DNA of 64,000 bases, from contig OZ035963.1 of the NCBI GenBank assembly GCA_964034945.1, positions 33,015,644 to 33,079,643 of the forward strand. Direction: 5' to 3'. Made by a program: the position numbers and the translations under genes. This DNA comes from Chrysopilus asiliformis (Eukaryota > Arthropoda > Insecta > Diptera > Rhagionidae). Numbering within the stretch: position 1 is the first letter of the stretch; the number at the start of each line of letters is the position of its first letter. The notes below the pieces were generated by a model. The model saw only the letters and a list, made by a program, of their open reading frames with translations. It had not been told where the DNA came from and did not search any database. Of the stretch, positions 56,701 to 64,000 are shown in pieces.

Positions 56701-57269
56701 CTGAGTGTAGAGATGATGGGTCAAATTGGTTCGAAATCTTAACTTCAGCTCACCCAAACTCCACTTAAGTACATTTGTAACAACAGAAATCTGAAATTAT
56801 GGATTATTTTTAATCAATTTTAATAATCAAACAAATTACTATATATTTATAGTATTACAAGTGGAAGTGCGCATAAATATTTTAGTAATGCATGTTGGAA
56901 GTTGCCTTTGTTCATTGTTATAATGGTGCTTTCTATGACAGTTCCATTTTGTATCATCCAAATATCACTTATCGATCGGGCTACTAGAGAAGCAGCAACA
57001 AGAATTAGAAGGCCTGTCTCCGTTGACCAGAAGCTAGGAACCAAAATTTCTAAGAAATAAAGAATTTTTAAAATATAAGGTTTACGATGTTCTGATGAAA
57101 TTAGCTTGGAATATTTTCATTATGATTAATCATTATGCGAAAATTGTTCAACTTACTTAAGAGCACTTTTAATTGCCTAAAGAATACTGCATTAACGTAT
57201 GCTTTATGTGATTTTTTGTCCTTGCTGTCTTTGATTAAATAATGTATATGATCTTCAGGTCGAAGTTTT
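52704..57269 (-). CDS. Pmp70: Peroxisomal ABC half-transporter PMP70 (ABCD3), first exon not found
   Basis: Imports long-chain and branched fatty acyl-CoA into peroxisomes as a dimer. Exons: 57269-57157, 57049-56859, 56790-56693, 56619-56439, 56382-56100, 56041-55944, 53798-53708, 53639-53420, 53356-53182, 53117-52704. All GT-AG and in phase, 620 residues plus a missing N-terminus of about 40 (human protein 659). The membrane domain includes [13 protein letters not shown] [16 protein letters not shown] and the EAA-like [18 protein letters not shown]. The nucleotide domain has Walker [10 protein letters not shown], signature LSGGEKQR, Walker [11 protein letters not shown] and the H-loop TVSHRKSLW. 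It ends STKVEFGS. The 5' exon is probably beyond the element nest at 57.4-63.6 kb or off the window. Apparent orthologue of fly Pmp70. Confidence 0.95.
53868..54724 (+). mobile_element. Mariner/Tc1-superfamily element with broken transposase, in Pmp70 intron
   Basis: 857 bp, TIRs AAGGGTCTTTCAATAGGGAC and, inverted, AAGGGACTTTCAATAAGGAC; TA on both sides. The plus strand holds fragments of a DDE_3 transposase: [19 protein letters not shown] with a stop, [20 protein letters not shown], and a tail close to [11 protein letters not shown]. Several stops and frameshifts. Related to, but distinct from, the copies at 26796 and 30068. Confidence 0.85.
54730..55200. repeat. G-rich run and ATTCGCGAATCG-rich segment
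   Basis: At 54780-54905 the plus strand is G-rich and pyrimidine-poor (GGTGGGGGCCGAATTTGGGG). At 54955-55145 variants of ATTCGCGAATCG occur many times in both orientations, each able to self-pair. Possibly a small hAT-like element with subterminal repeats; ends not defined. Confidence 0.45.
55263..55555 (+). repeat. tRNA-derived SINE (copy with tRNA-like head)
   Basis: The head at 55267-55340 has an A-box-like stretch around AGGGGTAAAGTACTTGG and a clear B box GGTTCGATTCC (55317). The acceptor arms pair only over four bases (GTGC/GCAC), so this is not a working tRNA gene. The tRNA-unrelated body at 55380-55540 matches 14826-14990 in reverse. Confidence 0.65.
55944..57269 (-). CDS. Pmp70: Pmp70 exons for the membrane domain
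   Basis: Six exons. In order: [20 protein letters not shown] and [11 protein letters not shown]; then [14 protein letters not shown] with two hydrophobic spans and [73 protein letters not shown] with the EAA-like motif; and [20 protein letters not shown]. The short introns (38-65 bp in several cases) contrast with the 2.1-kb intron that follows. Confidence 0.93.
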
Positions 57270-57465
57270 CTGGAAAAATCATAAACAATTTGTTTTGAAA
57301 ATCCATATTTTGAAATTTCGTTTAAATCTTATAATCTTTATACTAGTTTGGGTTACAGTTTTTTGCGTAAGTTTTTTTCTGCATCAAAAATAAACAGAAA
57401 TAATTTAAATTAAAAAAAACCCGTCATACTTTCAGGTCGACTTTTTCGAATTTTGAAATTATTTT

Positions 57466-58035
57466 TATACCCGTATGGTGAAACCAAAGGGTATATTAAC
57501 TTTGCCTTACCGTTTGTAACGCCAAGATCCCGTCATCACACACAAAAATGAATTACACCAGTGAGTTTAGAATCATAAAAATAATTAATTTTTGCATGTC
57601 CGTCCGTCTGTCCGTCTGTCTTTCCGTCTGTCTGTCCGTCTGTCTGTGGCGCGGATTGCGGGCGCACGGATTGAGCTACAGACTTGAAATTTTGCGCAGA
57701 TCCGTTTTTCGTAAAATACGAGGCTAAGTTCGTTAATGGGCAAAAATGGACCATTAGGGGGGGTACCCCCCATAGGAACGAAAATATTTTTTGCAAATAT
57801 CTCAAAAACGGTGCATCTTATCAAAAAAATTAGAGAACAAAAGTTATTTAGGATATGATTCTACATAAAACTCCCATACATCAAAATCCGATTGGAATAA
57901 ATTTTAAAAAATCTTGTTGGAAAGTTTGACTTCAGAGTGGAATTTTGGTATAACTGTTCGAATTTTGATACGAATATCACCATACGGGTCTCCAATGATT
58001 GCCAGATTGGCAATTATAGCTTTTGTTATGTTTTT
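57466..58035 (+). repeat. mini-me-like (GTCY)n repeat, copy 6
   Basis: Complete: TATACCCGTATGGTGAAACC, GTATATTAACTTTGCCTTAC, array CCGTCTGTCCGTCTGTCTTT, core GGATTGAGCTACAGACTTGA, and the end block ACCATACGGGTCTCCAATGA with GGCAATTATAGCTTTTGTTA. It sits just 5' of the first recognised Pmp70 exon. Confidence 0.85.
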
Positions 58036-58985
58036 TATATAAGTTAGTTCATTTTCATAATGAGCATTTTTCCGATCTTTTGTGAACATTTTTTCGGATC
58101 TTTAGTGAGCATTTTTTTGCGATCTGATGAACTCGAAATAGAATCTGTGTCAAACTTCAAGTCTGTATCCCAATTTGAAAAAAATCAAATTCCAAACAAA
58201 GTGCGTAATTTATTTGTTATTCTATACTTTTTACAATTAGTTCTATGCGTTTCAAATGTTAGAGACCTTGTTTGTGGTTTCACCATTTATGGTAAAAAGA
58301 GAAAAACATGATTCTATTAACCGGTCTAGTGTTGTCTACCGCATTTTTGGTAAAAAGTTGATTCAAGGAGAAATACAAAAGATCAATCAAAATTGTACAA
58401 ATTTTCTTTATCTTCTGATATCTAGTATCAAGTGTAGCTTCAACAGCTAATATTAAAAAATAATACTAAATAAAAAACCACTTCACATTGCAAAAAGTTA
58501 AATGTTTCTTCGAGATCTAACTCAGTTAGTAAAATATTGACAGAGTAATATATCAAATCATTAAATTCATACGCAAATAATTTTTCATACAATATAATTA
58601 TTTATTTGTGGTTTTCCAATATATTGAAGGACAACAACTAAATTTTTAGACCATCAATTTGGCATTCTTAGGTAAAAGTTAAACTAACTGGTTCCATGCA
58701 TAATTATGATTGTTGTTTGAAAGGAAGTAATTTATCAATAAACGATATGAGAGAATCTTATAAAGCTATAAAAAGAAAGAATGTAAAATCGAGGAACTTT
58801 TAATTTCGCATTCAAAAATAATGCATATTTGAATTCCAAGCTCATCAAATTCAAATTTTTAGTAGTATTCGATTGAATTATTTGAATTTAAAGTTCAATT
58901 TCATTGAACTTGATTTTGAATTTTCTAGCCTATCGATATGGCGATGCAAATAGAAAAAAAGAAAACCTTATTTTATATCAAAATA
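58035..58985. other. Sequence 5' of the recognised Pmp70 exons, nothing recognised
   Basis: The first exon of Pmp70 could lie here, but I found no minus-strand frame that ends at a donor in the needed phase. AT-rich, with no paired repeats. Confidence 0.35.
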
Positions 58986-59525
58986 TATTCAGTTTTTATA
59001 CTCTATATGATATACAAGTATAATAGATTTAGTACACCGTTTGTTACGCATTGAACCAATCATCGGACACAAAAATTAATTACACCAGGGTTTAGAGTAG
59101 AGCATTCAATCCCGGGTACCCGAAACCCGGGTACCCGGGAATCCCGGCCATTTTTTGGAACCGAAAACCGGGTTTGAATTGGGTAAAATTACCCGGTTTT
59201 CGGTGCTGAAAGCAAGCAATTTCTTACATGCTAAAATATCAAAATACTGTTCGTTCGCTGCTGAATATATACGAAATACATATTTGTAAGTACATATTTC
59301 TGTTAATAATAACTGTAAATTAAAATATTAATGCAAAATTAAGCCATCCGATTACATTTTCTTTACAAAGTCTCTTTAAAACAACGACAATATAATATAT
59401 TTATATGCGCTCACAGAAAGTATTAAATTTCCTGTAAAGTTAAAATGGTTTTTTTATGTATAGGCAGGGAACAACTATTCTATAGAATGGAAAATAAGAC
59501 CTTTCCTCATTAACTTCCACTAGAG

Positions 59526-60691
59526 CAGTGGTTCCCAAAGTGGTCCCTACGGACCCCCAGGGGTCCTTGGGATCATCCAAGGGGTCCGTGGAAAATTAAA
59601 ATTGATTTGGGGGTCCCTGAACAACGTCAGGGGGTCCGCGCAAGGTTTAATATAAAATAAAAAAATTGTGACACATTTTTATTACTATGGAAGTTAAAAT
59701 AAATAACAGAAGCTGTTGATTGCTTTTCCGTCTTCCTATTTGGTAGAACGTAGATTCAGTGCCGTTATGAGCCTCATCACAAAAAAAAAAGAAACCGACT
59801 AGAAATTAGTACTCGTGGGGATTTGCGGTTGCTACTCACAAACATTGAGCCGAACATAAATACACTCATAACATCCCATCAGGTTCATCCAAGTCATTAA
59901 TTTTTTTTTTGTTTTAAAACAAAAGTTATAATTTCAATAAATACTTCTTCAACAAAATGTTTAATTTATATTTTATTTTTACGTTACCATTTACCATTCA
60001 AGACATCAAAGTTAAATTTGTAATTTTTCTATTAAACATTTATGTAGTTTTTCACCCAGGGTCCGTGGGCAAGTTTTGACTATGAACATAACAAAAGCTA
60101 TAATTGCCAATCTGGCAATCATTGGAGACCCGTATGGTGATATTCGTATTAAAATTCGAACAATTGTATGAAAATTCCTCTTTGAAGTAAAACTTTTCAA
60201 TAAGATTTTTTTAAATTTATTCCAATCGGATTTTGAGTTATGGGAGTTTTATGTAGAATCATATCCTAAAAAACTTTTGTTCTTGGACTTTTGTGATAAG
60301 ATGCACCGTTTTTTAGATATTCACAAAAAACATTTTCGTTCGTATGGGGGGCATGGTCAATTTTTGCACATTAACGAACTTAGCCTCGCAGTTTACAGAA
60401 AACAGATCTGCGTAAAATATCAAGTCTCTAGCTCAATCCGTGCGCCCGCAATCCGCGCCAAAAACGGACGAACGGACGGACGGACGGACATGCAAAAATT
60501 AAATATTTTTGTCATTCTAAACACACTGGTGTAATTCATTTTTGTGTGCGATGACGGGATTTTGGCGTTACAAACGGTAAGGCAAAGTTAATATACCCTT
60601 TGGTTTCACCATACGGGTATAAAAAGGGGTCCGTGGGCAAGTTTTGACTATGAAAAGGGGTCCGTGGGCCAAAAGAGTTTGGGAACCACTG
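59526..60691 (+). mobile_element. hAT element with transposase remnant, 8-bp target duplication CACTAGAG
   Basis: CACTAGAG lies at 59518-59525 and 60692-60699. Ends CAGTGGTTCCCAAAGTGGTC and, inverted, CAGTGGTTCCCAAACTCTTT. Subterminal GGGGTCCGTGG repeats. At about 59745-59900 the plus strand encodes the end of a hAT transposase (RRFSAVMSLITKK, frameshift in an A-run, RNRLEISTRGDLRLLLTNIE), resembling ZBED5-type dimerisation tails. Interrupted by the repeat at 60086-60626. Confidence 0.8.
60086..60626 (-). repeat. mini-me-like (GTCY)n repeat, copy 7, flanked by 28-bp direct repeats
   Basis: Minus-strand copy from TATACCCGTATGGTGAAACC (60624) to the CAATTATAGCTTTTGTTATG end. The array is short (four GACG units). 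GGGTCCGTGGGCAAGTTTTG ACTATGAA occurs at 60058-60085 and again at 60627-60654, directly at both borders. Confidence 0.8.
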
Positions 60692-60758
60692 CACTAGAGT
60701 AAGCACTACACTATAGAAATTGGTTTTATTGTCTTACTTCCTCTTTCTGCTGTCATAC

Positions 60759-61133
60759 CATAGTTTAACTAGTTAGGAAACCTAGGGATTTTTCCGTGTA
60801 CCTACGTTGGAGTAAAGATAACCGATATACTCGTGGACGCGGTTTTTCTTTCTTTCCTATGCGTAAATTACTAACAAAACACAACACATGTAAAACCTAG
60901 CCACATTTTCATACACCACCAACACATGCAATCTTCCGACAATCTTCCGCTGTCGGAAGATTGCATGTGTTGGTGGTGTATGAAAATGTGGCTAGGTTTT
61001 ACATGTGTTGTGTTTTGTTGGTAATTTACGCATAGGAAAGAAAGAAAAACCGCGTCCACGAGTATATCGGTTATCTTTACTCCAACGTAGGTACACGGAA
61101 AAATCCCTAGGTTTCCTAACTAGTTAAACTATG
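60759..61133. mobile_element. Perfect-arm hairpin element, 7-bp target duplication GTCATAC
   Basis: 375 bp. Arms 60759-60940 and 60952-61133 are 182 nt each around an 11-nt loop (AATCTTCCGCT). I find a single mismatch (T/G, near 60873). GTCATAC lies at 60752-60758 and again at 61134-61140. The left arm starts CATAGTTTAACTAGTTAGGA. No coding sequence. Confidence 0.85.
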
Positions 61134-61806
61134 GTCATACACTCGATGAAAAAAAATCAAATATGATGTTTTCTTCTAATGCCACAGAGTTATTCAAAAA
61201 GTGAATTTTTTAACTGTAATTTCTTATTGGTAATTTCTTATTTTTTATTTACATTTTCAGCACCGGTTCCAGAACCGGGTACCCGGTTCTCGAAGATTAT
61301 AGCACCGAAACCCGGTTCCTTAAAATTGTCTCGGTGCTGAATGCTATAGTTTAGAGGGATGACAAAATTTTTTTTTTTCTTTTTTTTTTAATTAAATTTA
61401 TTTATTTGTGTACACCCCTGGCCAAATGAACCGAAACAAACAATTTTTGTGCTTTTTTTGGAACTGGCTCTGTTTTTTGGGCTTAACCATAAAATATTAT
61501 AGATTTGTTATTCCGGGATCATTCTCGAGTATATTATGTGTAATATAAATATTGGCATTAAAAATAAAATTGTGAGACTGGGTACTTTTTACCTGATAAA
61601 CGAAAATCAGTCGATTTCTTGCGTATTTGTTGAACTCTTACCACTTGACATATTTCACTCACATATCTTAAAAAAAGAAAATAACAATTAAAACCAGGGG
61701 AATTTTTGTAAGCCTTTATATTTAACTTAAATTTAAAAATCACATTAATAATTTATGTGCCCTCCTTTTCCCTGAATTACTACTTCGAGTCTTTTTGGCA
61801 TTGATT

Positions 61807-62170
61807 CTACCAATTTTTTAAATACTCAGCCGAAATTTCGATCTCCCAAACTTTTTTGATTACTTCCTTCAATTTTTCTTTACTGGAAGGTCGAACCTTT
61901 GCAATTTTAACCCTCATCTGTTCCCAAAGGTTTTCTATGGGATTAAGATCTGGGCTGTTTCCGGGCCAATCCAATTCAAAAATTTCCTTGTCTATTAAAT
62001 ATTCTCTCACCTGAAGTCGAAAACGTTTTTTAGAAATTACAAAAAAATTCGGAGAGGTAAAAAATTGATTAGACTTTAAAAAAATTGAAGCAATAGTTGG
62101 ATACTTACTTTATTTTCGGTATGGCAAGGTGCATGATGTTGCTGGAATATGAGTTCTTCTTTGGCCGGAA
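61807..62170 (-). pseudogene. Tc1-like transposase 3' part, left arm
   Basis: Two coding pieces on the minus strand: one ending in HAPCHTENK just above 62109, and 62010-61807 (REYLIDKEIFELDWPGNSPD onward), separated by a 98-nt GT-AG gap (62108-62011). HAPCH and DWPGNSPDLNPIENLW are the second and third catalytic regions of Tc1/mariner enzymes. The 5' part is missing. Confidence 0.75.
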
Positions 62171-62299
62171 AAAGGCTTTCAATTGTCGGCAGTAGACATG
62201 CCTCGAGTACCTCAAAGTACTGATATCACTGCACCATCGAAAAATTCCAATTTTCCTGGAATATGGTGCAGTGAATGCTATCAAGTACATTGAGGTATT

Positions 62300-62696
62300 G
62301 AAAACCTTTTTCCGGCAAACGAAGAATTCATATTCCGAAGAACTCGAAACGAAGAACTCATAAGATCATGCACCTTGCCATACCGAAAATAAAGTAAGTA
62401 TCCAACTATTGCTTCAATTTTTTTTAAAGTCTAATCAATTTTTTACCTCTCCGAATTTTTTTGTAATTTCTAAAAAACGTTTTCGACTTCAGGTGAGAGA
62501 ATATTTAATAGACAAGGAAATTTTTGAATTGGATTGGCCCGGAAACAGCCCGGATCTTAATCCCATAGAAAACCTTTGGGAACAGATGAGGGTTAAAATT
62601 GCAAAGGTTCGACCTTCCAGTAATGAAAAATTGAAGGAAGTAATCAAAAAAGTTTGGGAGATCGAAATTTCGGCTGAGTATTTAAAAAATTGGTAG
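62300..62696 (+). pseudogene. Tc1-like transposase 3' part, right arm
   Basis: The plus strand reads PCHTENK up to 62393, then a 99-nt GT-AG gap (62394-62492) and VREYLIDKEIFELDWPGNSP to the stop at 62694-62696. It differs from the left arm by few residues (PSSNEK versus PSSKEK). The segment before the gap is more decayed than in the left arm. Confidence 0.75.
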
Positions 62697-63132
62697 AATC
62701 AATGCCAAAAAGACTCGAAGTAGTAATTCAGGGAAAAGGAGGGCACATAAATTATTAATGTGATTTTTAAATTTAAGTTAAATATAAAGGCTTAAAAAAA
62801 TTCCCCTGGTTTTAATTGTTATTTTCTTTTTTTAAGATATGTGAGTGAAATATGTCAAGTGGTAAGAGTTCAACAAATACGCAAGAAATCGACTGATTTT
62901 CGTTTATCGGGTAAAAAGTACCCAGTCTCACAATTTTATTTTTAATGCTAATATTTATATTACACATAATATACTCGAAAATGATCCCGGAATAACAAAT
63001 CTATAATATTTTATGGTTAAGCCCAAAAAACAGAGCCTTTAGTTCCAAAAAAAAGCACAAAAATTGCTTGTTTCGGTTCATTTGGCCAGGGGTGTATATG
63101 TTATAATAGCTAGTATAGTATGAATAGCTAGT

Positions 63133-63290
63133 ATGAGTTTTGATATCCGTATGTCCGTTCGTCTGTCTGTTTGTCTGTCTGTCTCTCTGTTTGTCTTTCT
63201 GTCTGTTTGTCTGTCTGTCTCTCTGTTTGTCTGTCTGTCTGTCTGTCTCTCTCTCTGTTTGTCTGTCTGCTGTTTGTCCGCCTGTCCGTC
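63133..63290 (+). repeat. (GTCT)n microsatellite
   Basis: About 155 bp of TCTGTCTGTTTGTCTGTCTG with CTCT interruptions. It is the longest array of the (GTCY)n families in the window. Open frames on both strands here are artefacts of the tetranucleotide repeat. Confidence 0.9.
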
Positions 63291-63714
63291 CGTGAACACC
63301 ATAACTTTCGAAAGAATTGAGATAGAGACTGGAAATTTTGTGCAGTTGCATTTCTCGTAAATAGCAAGGTTCAGTTCTTGAATGGGCAAAATTGGACCCC
63401 GTCCCCCATACAGAGGAAATAGTTTTTTGCAATTTTCTCGAAAACTCATCCATACATTAAAATCCAATCGGACAATTCCTTGCCTCCTCTCCTATATAAA
63501 AGGATCTTTTTAAATAAACATTTTGTCTGTCATCATATAGAGTAATTGACGATTGGGCCCTGGCAAGTGTAGCTTTGTTATATTTTTTTATTGTTAATTT
63601 AATCAATTTAACATACTTTAACAGTTAATAAACAATGGGGTTATTCTCACCACCTAATTTTAGACAGCCTTACCTAAAAACAGGTCCAGTACTTTTTTTT
63701 ATAGTTCCAGCCAG

Positions 63715-64000
63715 AGCTTAGGGGAAGACCCTTTAATGCCGAAGCACAGCTCAGGATGGTCGGAAGGACAAAAGGAGATGTCGTTTTATGATCTTCTTGG
63801 ACTTCTGCTGGTTATAGTCCGGGGGGAACACATCGGATGGTAAATCATTCCAAAGTCTTGTTGTTCGAGGAATGAAGGAACTTCTAAACTTTACTGTACG
63901 AGAACGAGGAGGCTCAAGGAAAACGCGTGCAGCTGCACGAGAGGTTCTAGGGAAAATATACCGTGGAGGAATAAGTTGGGAAATTTCCGTGGAACATTTC
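63715..64000 (-). mobile_element. LINE ORF2 C-terminus and 3' UTR, continuing off the window
   Basis: The minus strand reads RTVKFRSSFIPRTTRLWNDL, then PSDVFPPDYNQQKSKKIIKR and HLLLSFRPS with a stop at about 63757. The 3' UTR has AGGGTCTTCCCCTAAGCTCT. The frame is open to the window end, so a longer copy may lie beyond. Same family as 44395-44725. Confidence 0.75.

Larger units (their letters stand above)
59098..61348. mobile_element. hAT-type element with 8-bp target duplication GTTTAGAG
   Basis: GTTTAGAG lies at 59090-59097 and 61349-61356. Ends TAGAGCATTCAATCCCGGGT and, inverted, TATAGCATTCAGCACCGAGA. Subterminal GGGTACCCGG/ACCCGGTT repeats at both sides. It holds two further insertions, at 59526-60691 and 60759-61133. 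No own transposase seen. Confidence 0.8.
61413..63094. mobile_element. Fold-back Tc1-like element, two transposase 3' thirds in long inverted arms
   Basis: 1,682 bp, TA on both sides. Outer ends CACCCCTGGCCAAATGAACC are inverted copies, and the inverted match continues for about 830 bp to the centre near 62253, with more differences near the centre. Each arm encodes, reading outward, the C-terminal third of a Tc1 transposase: ELIFQQHHAPCHTENK (left arm), then DWPGNSPDLNPIENLWEQMR and EISAEYLKNW. Non-autonomous, because the N-terminal and first catalytic parts are gone. Confidence 0.85.
58990..63590 (+). repeat. (GTCY)n repeat, subfamily A', split by nested insertions
   Basis: Left part 58990-59097 (TATACTCTATATGATATACA, TTTAGTACACCGTTTGTTAC, ACACAAAAATTAATTACACC). 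It continues after the hAT-type insertion (59098-61348) with GGATGACAAAATTTTT, and after the fold-back Tc1 element (61413-63094) with TCCGTTCGTCTGTCTGTTTG, the core, and the end near 63580 (GGGCCCTGGCAAGTGTAGCT). Block order is the same as at 41820-42450. Confidence 0.7.

Noticed and set aside
63133..63290. CRISPR-like array
   Set aside because: A simple tetranucleotide microsatellite without unique spacers, in a eukaryotic genome.
63001..63467. Open frames of 79-150 codons rich in Asp-Arg-Gln-Thr over the GTCT array
   Set aside because: They are by-products of a tetranucleotide repeat, open in several frames on both strands, and lie inside a (GTCY)n repeat.

Overview
This is an AT-rich, intron-rich eukaryotic nuclear window, most likely from a fly (Diptera). 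The evidence is GT-AG introns that join in phase, four genes of animal type, and a very heavy load of insect-type transposable elements. I reconstructed four protein genes by joining exons at splice sites and checking phase by hand: (1) a PPIP5K-type inositol pyrophosphate kinase (minus strand, 772-22741, 3' end probably beyond the left edge); (2) the centriolar protein Cp110 (plus strand, 37066-44235); (3) a CFAP210/CCDC173-like ciliary coiled-coil protein (minus strand, 45738-47440); and (4) the peroxisomal ABC half-transporter Pmp70/ABCD3 (minus strand, 52704-57269, first exon not found). As I recall, PPIP5K (l(1)G0196), Cp110 and Pmp70 also lie close together near cytological region 20A of the Drosophila melanogaster X. 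That supports a dipteran Muller-A segment; it was not checked here.

Layout. 1-22.7 kb: PPIP5K, 15 recognised exons separated by introns of up to about 6.8 kb that are full of elements. 22.7-37.0 kb: gene-poor spacer between the divergent PPIP5K and Cp110 genes, holding a Tigger-like element, two mariner-like elements, a LINE broken by a hAT-type MITE, hairpins and a Harbinger remnant. 37.1-44.2 kb: Cp110 with a 5.2-kb element-filled intron. 45.7-47.4 kb: the compact CFAP210-like gene, tail-to-tail with Cp110. 47.5-52.6 kb: repeat block with a 5'-truncated LINE and a 1,153-bp sequence present twice in tandem. 52.7-57.3 kb: Pmp70. 57.4-63.6 kb: a mini-me-like repeat, then a nest of insertions including a 375-bp hairpin element and a 1.7-kb fold-back Tc1-like element. 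63.7-64.0 kb: a LINE 3' end running off the window.

The genes act in separate processes (inositol pyrophosphate signalling, centriole capping, axoneme structure, peroxisomal fatty acyl import). They do not form a pathway. I found no convincing unknown gene system. The most unusual content is structural: fold-back and hairpin elements with exact target-site duplications, a dispersed family built around a (GTCY)n microsatellite with nine copies, and a very recent-looking tandem duplication.
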